This document shows positions 1 to 7,124 of a stretch of DNA of 8,686 bases, piece by piece (the stretch's first letter is position 1; the number at the start of each line of letters is the position of its first letter). The stretch is taken from the NCBI GenBank assembly GCA_027322375.1, contig DAHVRS010000406.1:1-8686 (forward strand), in the 5' to 3' direction. The notes beneath the pieces were generated by a model that searched no databases, was not told the DNA's origin, and saw nothing but the letters and a program-made list of their open reading frames with translations. Source of the DNA: Brachybacterium sp. (GTDB lineage Bacteria > Actinomycetota > Actinomycetes > Actinomycetales > Dermabacteraceae). A program made the position numbers and the translations under genes.

Positions 1-15
1 GAGCGTGGTGGTCAT
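1..15 (-). CDS. Start of a further downstream operon gene (partial, product unknown)
   Basis: An ATG at 13-15 opens a frame reading MTTTL before the window ends. Its ATG overlaps the TGA of the double kinase gene in an ATGA, the same arrangement as three other junctions in this operon, and an AAGGAG sits 9 nt upstream. These two facts support a real start although only five codons are visible. The first residues resemble the MTTPL that begins the neighbouring kinase, but that is too little to infer homology. No function can be assigned; by position it probably belongs to the same glycan pathway. Confidence 0.72.
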
Positions 16-2576
16 CGCGACATGCTCCTTTCGAGGTGGACGGCGCTGCCGTCCTGGGGGTGGGGATCTCCAGCGGGTGCGGGGAGGGAATGCGGGGTGG
101 GTCCGACGGCCGGGGCGGGCCCATGGATCGGGGTGCGGGCCTGTGTGCGGGGCGGTTTGAAGCCCGGGTCGAGGCTCGCGGCGAGCGCGTGGGCGGCGGC
201 GCGCCAGCGGGGACGGAAGGCGTAGACGCAGGCGAGGCGGGCAAGGGTGCCGGACTCGTAGGCGGCCAGGGCGTCGGGCTGGATGCCCAGGCGCAGGGCC
301 GCGCGGTCCACCTCCTCGCGCACCACGGTGGCCTGCTCCGCGGACCAGTGGCCCTGCAGCTCGCGCCAGGTGGCGTGGGCGCGGAGGTTCGCGGCGTCCA
401 GAGCGGGATCGCCGAGCGTGGCCGTGTCGACATCCAGCAGGGCGGGCGGCTCCCCCGCCTGCCACAGGATCTGCTTGTCGTGCAGATCGCGGTGGATGAG
501 CGCAAGCCCGGCCGGCCCGCCGAGCCGGGCCAGATCGCGCTGAGCTGCGGCGACGGCCCGGGCACGGGCGGGCTCCCCGGCGGGGTCCACGGCTGCGGCG
601 CGCTCGCACCAGGCAGTGAGCACCTCGGCCTCGGCGGCAGGGCCGTGGACGGCAGGATCGTGAATCCCTGAATCGTGCGCGGCAGCACCCTCGCGCTCCT
701 CGCGGAGGCGGAGGCGTGAGCTCTCCACTGCGGCGGACCAGGCGCTGAGGCTCTCGCGCCAGGCGCACCGCCAGGTGCCGTCCTCGACGGGCAGTCCGTC
801 ATGCAGCAAGTGGCCGGGCAGGGCGGCGAAGGTGACGGTGTCCCCGCTGGCCGCGAGCACCTGCGCGGTGCGGAACGGGCCGGCGAAGTCAGCGGCGCGA
901 TCGATGGCATCCAACAGTCGCGGGGCGCGGCCGGGTCGCACGATCTTCACGTAGCGGACCGTGCCGTGGTCATCGCGGGTGCGGACCACCGCGCGCTTGC
1001 CGGGGCGGTGGGAGACGACCGTGGCCCCAGCGTGCTCGACGAGCACGCGGGCGAGCCCGGGCAGGCGCGGGTCAGTGCCCGCCTCGAAGACGGTGACCTC
1101 GCCGGTTCCGGGGTCGAGCCGTCCGGCGCGCAGCGGCGCACCGCTGGTCCCGGCGGTGTCCTCGGTCAGCTCGAGCGGCAGGCCGCGGCCGTCGTCTGCC
1201 CAGGCGCGGCGGACGGTCAGCGTCCCACCCTCGTGCTCGACCCGGGCGGGGACCAGCGACTCCTCCCCCGCCGACCGGGTCGGCGCAGGAGCCATGGCGG
1301 GCAGTGGCAGGCGCTCCGGGCGCTCCAGCACGGCCTCGGCGAGCGCGAGGCGCTGCTCGACCGCGGGCAGCCAGTCCTCGCGGTAGCGGCGCATCGGATC
1401 CAGGGCCGCGGCGAGCAGGGCACGGGCGGTCCACGCGGCGAGCTCGTCGGCGCAGGGCAGGGCGCGGCGCCGGGCATAGCCCTCGAGGAAGGCCGCAGCC
1501 TGCTCCTCGACGCCGGCCAGCAGGCAGGAGGCGATCCAGGAGCCGAGGTCCGCCTGCGCGGGGCCGAGGCCGGAACGGTCCAGGTCCACCACGCGCAGCG
1601 GCAGGCAGCCCTCACCGGGGACGGCCGTCTGGTCCGCGGAGACGAGCACCTGGTCCGGGGAGAGGTCCCCGTGGATCAGCACCGCGGGCGCGTCCCCATC
1701 CAGCACGCTGAGCAGCCGGGCGGAGAGCCGCTGGATCTGCGCGGCCCTGTGGGGCAGCAGGTCGCTGACGGCCTCCGAGGCCTCCGGGACCAGGGCGCCG
1801 AGACGCGCCTCGGGCAGATCCCGGCCGGTGACGTCGGCCGCGTGCAGCCGTGCGATGACCCCGCCCAGGTGTGCGGCGGCGGTCATGGAGCGCGGGTGGG
1901 CGGCGAGCGCGGCGAGGTCACCGTCGCCCCATTGCCTGCTCACGAGCATGCCGGAGCGCTCGCGCCAGAGGCGCTGCTCGAGGGTGGGCAGTCCCAGCTC
2001 CCGCCAGCGCTCGACGACCTGCAGCAGGGGGCCCAGCGGGCGGACCGCCACCCGCACCACCTCGCCGGTGCCGGGCAGGAGCAGCACGGCGTGACGTGCG
2101 GGGTTATAGCTGAGCACGCGGACCGGCGTGGCGCTCTCCTCACGGCGGAGCACGCGCGCGGTCTCCGAGCCGAGCCGGGGGTCGCTGTCCAGGCCGCCGC
2201 TGAGCAGGTACCCGCCCGTCGTAGAGGGGAGGGCCGACGGCAGCGGGTGCTCGCGCACCTCGGCCCCGTGGCGGGCGGCGCGGCGCAGGGCGTTATCGCG
2301 CTTGTCCCGGGAGAGGACCAGCACCGCCCAGCCGACGACGTCCACCTCCGCCCCGGGAGCCGCTCCCGCGGGTGCAGCTGCGGCCGCGGTGTCGGTGTCG
2401 AGGGTGCGGAAGGAGACCAGCACCGAGGCGCCGGGCTTGATCCGGACCCGCTCCAGGCGGACCTCGCGGCCCAGCAGAGCCGAGAGCCGGACGGGGTCCA
2501 GCAGGTGCTCTGCGCCGGGGAGTCGGGCGTGGTCGCGCAGCAGCGTCAGCGGCTCGCGCCTGAGGGGCGTGGTCAT
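12..2576 (-). CDS. Tandem-duplicated APH/maltokinase-like phosphotransferase (two kinase units in one chain)
   Basis: This 854-residue soluble protein holds two aminoglycoside-phosphotransferase-fold units, about residues 30-425 and 440-805. That is about twice the usual single-unit length. Each unit has a DPRL element (132, 502), a P-x-x-R/H-x-V hairpin (158-164, 524-530), a Brenner-type loop HGDLSPDQ (302-309) or HRDLHDKQ (695-702), and a DxD metal motif (D331/D333, D715/D717). The repeated order shows internal duplication. Both loops have Gln where APH enzymes usually have Asn, as I recall for maltokinases. Unit 2 has a plausible N-lobe ATP lysine, K544; the aligned position in unit 1 is V176, so unit 1 may be weak or non-catalytic. 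The tail from about 808 is proline-rich. Its ATG overlaps the exporter's TGA (2573-2576), with AGGAGGT 6 nt upstream. The substrate is unknown: a sugar or glycan intermediate is the contextual guess, and antibiotic resistance looks unlikely inside a glycosyltransferase operon. Confidence 0.88.
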   Translation of the reverse strand: MTTPLRREPLTLLRDHARLPGAEHLLDPVRLSALLGREVRLERVRIKPGASVLVSFRTLDTDTAAAAAPAGAAPGAEVDVVGWAVLVLSRDKRDNALRRAARHGAEVREHPLPSALPSTTGGYLLSGGLDSDPRLGSETARVLRREESATPVRVLSYNPARHAVLLLPGTGEVVRVAVRPLGPLLQVVERWRELGLPTLEQRLWRERSGMLVSRQWGDGDLAALAAHPRSMTAAAHLGGVIARLHAADVTGRDLPEARLGALVPEASEAVSDLLPHRAAQIQRLSARLLSVLDGDAPAVLIHGDLSPDQVLVSADQTAVPGEGCLPLRVVDLDRSGLGPAQADLGSWIASCLLAGVEEQAAAFLEGYARRRALPCADELAAWTARALLAAALDPMRRYREDWLPAVEQRLALAEAVLERPERLPLPAMAPAPTRSAGEESLVPARVEHEGGTLTVRRAWADDGRGLPLELTEDTAGTSGAPLRAGRLDPGTGEVTVFEAGTDPRLPGLARVLVEHAGATVVSHRPGKRAVVRTRDDHGTVRYVKIVRPGRAPRLLDAIDRAADFAGPFRTAQVLAASGDTVTFAALPGHLLHDGLPVEDGTWRCAWRESLSAWSAAVESSRLRLREEREGAAAHDSGIHDPAVHGPAAEAEVLTAWCERAAAVDPAGEPARARAVAAAQRDLARLGGPAGLALIHRDLHDKQILWQAGEPPALLDVDTATLGDPALDAANLRAHATWRELQGHWSAEQATVVREEVDRAALRLGIQPDALAAYESGTLARLACVYAFRPRWRAAAHALAASLDPGFKPPRTQARTPIHGPAPAVGPTPHSLPAPAGDPHPQDGSAVHLERSMSR
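25..30 (-). promoter_or_regulatory. Ribosome binding site for the gene leaving the left edge
   Basis: On the minus strand the sequence reads AAGGAG, followed by 9 nt and then the ATG at 13-15. It lies inside the last codons of the kinase gene. It is the main support that a new gene starts at the overlapping ATGA. Confidence 0.65.
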
Positions 2577-4615
2577 CGCAGGACCTCCTGAGGTGACGGT
2601 GCCGCCGGGGCGGCGGACTGCTCGGACGACGCACCGACCTGCACGGGCGCAGCACCGGACTGCGCGAAGGCAGCGCCGCTCTGCGGCGTCATGCTCGCCT
2701 CGGCGCTGCGCTGCTCGATGATCCAGCGCGAGTAGCGGGAGTCGGGATCGGCGGCGAGCTCGGCCGGGGTGCCGTCCTCGAGGATCCGGCCGTCCTCCAG
2801 CCAGATCACGCGGTCCAGGCCGGCCACGGTGGTGGCGTCGTGGGTGATGGAGATGGTGGTCCGAGAGCGGGCGAGCTCCTGCAGGGACTCGTTGACCTGA
2901 GCCTTCGCCGCAGGGTCGAGGCCGGTGGTGGCCTCGTCGAGCACCACCACGGGGGCGTGGCGGATCATCGCGCGGGCGATCGCGATGCGCTGGCGCTGCC
3001 CGCCGGAGAGGGTGTCGCCGCGGTTGCCGAGCACGGTGTCGTAGCCCTCGGGCAGGCCCATGATGAAGTCGTGGGCGCCCGCACGGCGTGCGGCCTCCTC
3101 GATCTCGGCATCGCTCGCGTCCCGCCGGCCGAAGCGGATGTTCTCCCGCACCGACTCGGTGAACAGCACCGACTCCTGCGGCAGGATCGCGACGTGGCGG
3201 CGCAGGTCCTCGAGGGTCACCGCGCGGGTGTCGTAGCCGCCCACCCGGATCCGGCCCGCGCGCGGCTCGTTCAGGCGCAGCAGGTAGGAGACGAGGGTGG
3301 ACTTCCCGCCGCCGGAGGGGCCGAGGATCCCCAGGTGCTGTCCGGCGGGGATGCGCAGGTCCAGCTGATCGAACAGGGGGCGGCCGTGGCCGTCGGGCGA
3401 GGTGATCGAGGAGAACTCGACGGTGCCGCGCACCTGGCGCATCGGGATCGGCTCGGCGGGGTCGGCGATCTCGATCTCCTCGTCCAGCAGGTCGGCGATC
3501 CGCTCGCCGGAGGCGGAGGCGCGGGCGATGCGGCCGGTGTACTTGGCCATGTCTCGCAGCGGCTTCATCGCGATCTTCAGGTAGGTCAGGAAGAGCACCA
3601 TGTCGCCGGGACTCATCGCCCCGCGCAGCACCTGCAGGCTCCCCACCACCAGGACCGTGCCCTGGGCGATGCCCACCAGCACGTCGGTGGCGCGCTCGAG
3701 CCCGGCGGCGAGGCGCTTGGCCTTCACCCCGGCCTTCATGGCCCGCTCGTTGCCGCCCGCGAACTCATGGGCGACGGTCTTCTCCAGGCCGTAGGACTGG
3801 ACCACGCGGATCGCGCCGAGCGCCTCAGCCGCCGCGCCGACGAGGGAGCCCTCGCCCTTGCGGGTGCTGCGGGAGGCGCGAACGATCTTCGGGGAGGAGC
3901 GGCGTGAGAGCAGCAGGTACACGAGCCCGGTGGCGATGACGATGCCGGAGAGGAACGGGTCCAGCAGCACCATCACGACCAGCAGGACGGCGAGGGTGAT
4001 CACGTTGCCGACCAGCGGCAGCCCGGCGGTGACGGCGACATCCTGGAGCCGGCCCACATCCCCCACCAGGCGCTGGGAGGTGTCGCCCACGGAGGCGCGG
4101 GAGTGGTAGCGCAGCGACAGCGCCTGGACGTGGTCGAAGACGCGGGTGCGCAGCTCGGTGGCGATGCGCGCGCCGACCTTCGCGAAGGACACGGTGGCCA
4201 GGTAGTTCGCTCCGGCGCGGCCGCCGATGATGAGCGCGAGGCACAGCGCGGCGGCGATCACCGTCTGCTCGATGTTCAGCCCGAACGGGGCGGCGTCGGA
4301 GGGCAGGTCCGCGCCGAGCGCGGTGGTGACGGCGTCGACCGCGTACTTCAGCGGCCACGGCTCGAGCACTCGGAAGGCGACGTCGGCAAGCAGGCCGAGC
4401 ATGCCGACCAGGCACAGCAGCAGGTGGCGCGGCAGGTGCGGGCGGATCACCGCCAGGGTGCGGCGCAGGGCCGACGGGTTCAGCCGCTCCTTCGTGGGCA
4501 GCGAGGAGCTGCCCCAGAGTCGCCGCAGCCAGGAGCGCTGGCCGGTACGGGAGTCTCCGGCACTGGAACGGCCGGTGCGGGAGTGGCCGGTGCGGGACGT
4601 GCTGGGGGACCTCAT
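2573..4615 (-). CDS. ABC exporter, fused membrane and ATPase domains (MsbA/lipid-exporter type)
   Basis: This 680-residue half-transporter would act as a dimer in the cytoplasmic membrane. A type-IV (MsbA-like) membrane domain occupies about residues 55-370, with hydrophobic segments near 63-83, 116-134, 197-217, 221-237, 311-329 and 336-347. The ATPase domain (about 395-635) is complete: Walker [10 protein letters not shown] (432-440), Q-loop Q480, signature LSGGQ (536-540), Walker B VVVLDE (556-561) and H-loop H592. It should therefore be an active exporter or flippase. Position between glycosyltransferases and a kinase suggests a lipid-linked or secreted glycan as cargo (inference). Its ATG overlaps the preceding TGA at 4612-4615. 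Only a weak G-rich sequence lies upstream, so translation probably relies on coupling. Both termini outside the conserved core are short tandem repeats: pentads at residues 6-25 and heptads at 645-672. A multidrug exporter role cannot be excluded from sequence. Confidence 0.93.
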   Translation of the reverse strand: MRSPSTSRTGHSRTGRSSAGDSRTGQRSWLRRLWGSSSLPTKERLNPSALRRTLAVIRPHLPRHLLLCLVGMLGLLADVAFRVLEPWPLKYAVDAVTTALGADLPSDAAPFGLNIEQTVIAAALCLALIIGGRAGANYLATVSFAKVGARIATELRTRVFDHVQALSLRYHSRASVGDTSQRLVGDVGRLQDVAVTAGLPLVGNVITLAVLLVVMVLLDPFLSGIVIATGLVYLLLSRRSSPKIVRASRSTRKGEGSLVGAAAEALGAIRVVQSYGLEKTVAHEFAGGNERAMKAGVKAKRLAAGLERATDVLVGIAQGTVLVVGSLQVLRGAMSPGDMVLFLTYLKIAMKPLRDMAKYTGRIARASASGERIADLLDEEIEIADPAEPIPMRQVRGTVEFSSITSPDGHGRPLFDQLDLRIPAGQHLGILGPSGGGKSTLVSYLLRLNEPRAGRIRVGGYDTRAVTLEDLRRHVAILPQESVLFTESVRENIRFGRRDASDAEIEEAARRAGAHDFIMGLPEGYDTVLGNRGDTLSGGQRQRIAIARAMIRHAPVVVLDEATTGLDPAAKAQVNESLQELARSRTTISITHDATTVAGLDRVIWLEDGRILEDGTPAELAADPDSRYSRWIIEQRSAEASMTPQSGAAFAQSGAAPVQVGASSEQSAAPAAPSPQEVLR
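2583..2589 (-). promoter_or_regulatory. Strong ribosome binding site for the double kinase
   Basis: The minus strand reads AGGAGGT, 6 nt before the ATG at 2574-2576. It is embedded in the last codons of the ABC exporter gene. A near-perfect site plus the ATGA overlap fixes the kinase start and suggests good translation in addition to coupling. Confidence 0.7.
2600..2683 (-). repeat. Four 21-bp in-frame repeats coding the exporter's C-terminal heptads
   Basis: Residues 645-672 of the ABC exporter divide into four 7-residue units: [21 protein letters not shown] and QSAAPAA. Each begins with Gln and is rich in Ala, Ser and Gly. The repeats lie after the ATPase domain in what should be a flexible cytoplasmic tail. 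Being multiples of three bases, gain or loss of a unit would change tail length without a frameshift. Confidence 0.7.
4540..4599 (-). repeat. Four 15-bp in-frame repeats coding the exporter's N-terminal pentads
   Basis: On the plus strand four 15-base units follow directly: GGCCGGTACGGGAGT, CTCCGGCACTGGAAC, GGCCGGTGCGGGAGT and GGCCGGTGCGGGACG. The second is the most diverged. They encode residues 6-25 of the ABC exporter as [15 protein letters not shown] and DSRTG, a basic, serine-rich stretch ahead of the first membrane segment. Confidence 0.75.
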
Positions 4616-5787
4616 GCCGGCACCCCGCTGGGCAGGGCGGCCTCCAAGCGCTCCACCATCTCGCGGCAGCGGATCCGCCAGTCGTGCTCCTGCACCGCGG
4701 CCTCACGGGCGACGAGGGCGAGACGGGCGCGATGGCCCGAGTCGTCGGCCAGCTCGTCGAGTGCGGCGGCGAGCGCTGCCACGTCCCCAGGCTCGACCAG
4801 CACGCCCAGCTCCCCCTCCTTGAGCAGGGCCGGGATGGTGCCGATCGCGGAGGCGATCACAGGCAGGCCAGCGGCGAGGTACTCGTAGACCTTCAGCGGG
4901 GAGAAGTAGTGCTCGCCAGCCGGGTACGGGGCGGTGGCGATGTCGATCTCGTGCAGGAACTCGGGGACGCGCTCGGGCGCGACGGCGCCGCGGAAGCGGA
5001 CACGCTCGGTGATCCCGAGCTCGGCGGCGAGCAGCTCGAGCTCCTCCTGCTGCGGACCGGTGCCGCAGATGTCCAGCACGAGCCGCTGATCGGTGCGGGC
5101 CAGGGCGCGCAGCAGCAGGTCTGTGCCGTGCCACGGCTTCAGGGTGCCCACGAAGCCGATCCGCACCGGGTCCTGCGGCGCGGGGGCGGCGCTGGGGCGC
5201 GGCGCGGGCGTGATCCGGGTGGTGTTCACGCCGTTGGGGGTCACGACCACGCGCTCCGGCGGGGCGCCCTCCTGACGGGTCCACTCGGCGACCGCCTCGC
5301 TCACGCAGCTGATGAGGCTCGCGCCGTGCAGCTGGCGACGGGTCGCCGCGAGCGCACCGGCTTCGTCGGCGAGGCTGCGGTGGTCGCGCTGCTCGGCGAT
5401 CAGCGGGGCGTTGACCTCGAGGATCGAGGGGATCGACCGGGCGCCCGGGGCCGACGGGGCGGACAGGCGCGCGGCGGTGTCGGAGAACAGCGAGTAGCGC
5501 TCGTAGACCAGGTCGAAGTCACCGGCGGCGATCTCCTCGGCGATCGCGGCGGAGGCCGCGGCGACGGCCTGCTCGCGCTCCGCGCCGGTGCCCTTGGGCA
5601 GGCGGTGACGGCGCACCTCGAGGTCAGCGAGATCGGCGGGGATGTCGTCGTTCGTGCGGGTGCAGAAGACGGTCACCTGGTGGCCGTCGGCGCGCAGGGC
5701 GCGGACCACCTCCTGGACGTGCACGGAGGCTCCCTTGGTTCCGAACACTCCGATGCCGGGGTCGAGCAGGGCGTAGGCGATCCTCAT
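4612..5787 (-). CDS. GT4-family glycosyltransferase (GT-B fold), second of the pair
   Basis: This 391-residue cytoplasmic retaining glycosyltransferase would transfer a sugar from a nucleotide donor to a growing glycan or lipid acceptor. The N-terminal Rossmann half starts at MRIAYALLDPG and has the loop GTKGAS (16-21) and the patterns YERYSLF (95-101) and LEVNAPL (123-129) common in this subgroup. TPNGV (183-187) marks the hinge. The donor half has GFVGTLKPWHG (211-221) and FSPLKVYEYLAAG (295-307). In the EX7E position the second Glu is E302, while the first is Y294, as in other SPLK-type members. The frame is open up to 6135, but the extra N-terminus is Arg/Pro-rich antisense of the neighbouring gene. 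The ATG at 5785-5787 has AAGGAG 6 nt upstream, begins the real fold and overlaps the upstream TGA. Donor and acceptor cannot be read from sequence. Confidence 0.92.
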   Translation of the reverse strand: MRIAYALLDPGIGVFGTKGASVHVQEVVRALRADGHQVTVFCTRTNDDIPADLADLEVRRHRLPKGTGAEREQAVAAASAAIAEEIAAGDFDLVYERYSLFSDTAARLSAPSAPGARSIPSILEVNAPLIAEQRDHRSLADEAGALAATRRQLHGASLISCVSEAVAEWTRQEGAPPERVVVTPNGVNTTRITPAPRPSAAPAPQDPVRIGFVGTLKPWHGTDLLLRALARTDQRLVLDICGTGPQQEELELLAAELGITERVRFRGAVAPERVPEFLHEIDIATAPYPAGEHYFSPLKVYEYLAAGLPVIASAIGTIPALLKEGELGVLVEPGDVAALAAALDELADDSGHRARLALVAREAAVQEHDWRIRCREMVERLEAALPSGVPA

Positions 5788-7124
5788 GACAGGCTCCTTC
5801 CGGACGCGACGAGCTGTGATGCGGGGGCGGCCGGCAGGCTCTCGCCGGCCGCGGGGGCGAGCGGCTGGGCTGGCAGCTCGATCGGCTGGGTGAGGATGTT
5901 GCGGTGGCCGGAGCGCTCGGCGAGGGCGCGCAGGCGGCGGGCCTGGAGCGCGGAGTCGTACTGCGCCGTGACGAGCTCGCGGGCAGCGTCGGTGCGGGCG
6001 AGGCGGTCCGTGGCGGGGTCCAGCGCCTCGCGGACCGCGTCGACCAGCGCGTTCGTGTCGCCGGTGGGGACCAGCCAGCCGGTGCGGCCGTCGAGGATCA
6101 CCTCGCCGACGGCGGTGACGGACGCGGCCACGCACGGGATGCCGGTGGCCATCGCCTCGAGCAGCACGGTGGGCAGCCCGTCGGCGTTGCCGTCGGCGCC
6201 GATCACGAAGGGGGCGACGAAGAGGTCGGCCTCCTCCAGCAGGCCCCGCACCTCCTCCTGGGTGCGCGGCCCCAGCAGGGTCACGTGGTCCTGCAGGCCG
6301 AGCTCCTGGATCTGTGCGGTGAGCTCCTCGCGCAGCGGTCCGTCGCCGACGATCTCAGCGCGCACCGGCCGGCCCTCGGCGCGCAGGGCGCGGACCACCT
6401 CGATCAGCTGGTCGAAGCCCTTCTTCTCGACGAGGCGTCCCACCCCGAGCAGCACCGGCTCCTCGGCGAGGTCCGCGCGGCGGCGGTACGGGAAGCGTGC
6501 GAGCTCGAGGCCGTTGCGCACCAGCTCGAGTCCGGCGGTGGTCTCCGCGCCGAAGCGGTCCGCGAGGTGGCGACGGTTGTACTCGCTGATGGTCACGGCG
6601 TGGTCCGCGTCCCGCAGCTTGCGGGCGAGGTCCGCGTCCTCGACGTCCTCGTGGAAGATGTCCTTGGCGTGGGCGGTGAAGGAGTAGGGCAGGTCCGTGA
6701 GCAGGCCTGCGAGGCGCGCGACGGTGGTGGCCATCGACGCGAAGTGGGCGTGGAGGTGGGTGACGCCGTGTTCGAGGGCGAGGCGTGCCACGGCCACGGC
6801 CTGCTCGGCGTCGTCCACGCCGGCGCTGACCAGCTCGTCCAGATGCGCGCCGACCGTGCGTGCGAGCACCGGGTCGTCCATCGCTGCGCGCAGGGTCTCC
6901 CACAGGCGGCGCGGGCTCGAGGCACGCCCCACCGGGATGACGGGGGCCTGCACGCGGGCGAGCTCGGGGTGGAAGCGGGCGTCGGCCGGGGGACGCAGCG
7001 AGAAGATGACGATGTCCTCCCCCGCGGCCTCGCGGGCGAGGATCTCCGAGACGATGAACGTCTCCGAGAAGCGGGGATACATCTTCAGCACGTACGCGAT
7101 GCGGTGGGGGTTGTCAGCCGACAT
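5784..7124 (-). CDS. GT4-family glycosyltransferase of the YPRFSETFI (WcaL/colanic-acid-like) type
   Basis: This 446-residue GT-B glycosyltransferase is probably cytoplasmic or membrane-associated. The N-terminal half has YPRFSETFIVSEI (16-28), which recalls exopolysaccharide transferases such as WcaL, then HLHAHF (123-128) and SFTAHAKDIF (148-157). The donor half has GVGRLVEKKGF (227-237), VGDGPLREEL (259-268) and DGLPTVLLEAMATG (315-328). The usual EX7E pair is D315/E323, a conservative change at the first acid. Residues after about 405 are an Ala/Pro-rich tail not expected to be part of the fold. The start ATG (7122-7124) has GGAGGTG (7132-7138) 7 nt upstream and lies inside the preceding gene, an 11-nt overlap. 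The stop forms an ATGA with the next gene. Expected role: one sugar addition in assembly of a surface or secreted glycan. The exact sugar is unknown. Confidence 0.92.
   Translation of the reverse strand: MSADNPHRIAYVLKMYPRFSETFIVSEILAREAAGEDIVIFSLRPPADARFHPELARVQAPVIPVGRASSPRRLWETLRAAMDDPVLARTVGAHLDELVSAGVDDAEQAVAVARLALEHGVTHLHAHFASMATTVARLAGLLTDLPYSFTAHAKDIFHEDVEDADLARKLRDADHAVTISEYNRRHLADRFGAETTAGLELVRNGLELARFPYRRRADLAEEPVLLGVGRLVEKKGFDQLIEVVRALRAEGRPVRAEIVGDGPLREELTAQIQELGLQDHVTLLGPRTQEEVRGLLEEADLFVAPFVIGADGNADGLPTVLLEAMATGIPCVAASVTAVGEVILDGRTGWLVPTGDTNALVDAVREALDPATDRLARTDAARELVTAQYDSALQARRLRALAERSGHRNILTQPIELPAQPLAPAAGESLPAAPASQLVASGRSLS
5794..5799 (-). promoter_or_regulatory. Ribosome binding site that sets the start of the second GT4 gene
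   Basis: The minus strand reads AAGGAG, 6 nt before the ATG at 5785-5787. It distinguishes this start from the far upstream ATG at 6135 in the same open frame, which would give a 116-residue extension with no glycosyltransferase character. Confidence 0.7.

Noticed and set aside
12..2576. Aminoglycoside resistance gene
   Set aside because: The fold family matches, but the double architecture, Gln in both loops and the glycosyltransferase/exporter operon context point to sugar or glycan metabolism.
801..2591. A 596-codon open frame on the plus strand opposite the double kinase
   Set aside because: It is the antisense of a well-supported gene, has low-complexity Gly/Ala/Gln/Arg content with no domain motif, and reflects the lack of stops in very G+C-rich DNA.
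4684..6687. A 667-codon open frame on the plus strand opposite the two GT4 genes
   Set aside because: It spans two clear glycosyltransferases in antisense, shows no recognisable motif and changes composition midway, as expected from a shadow.
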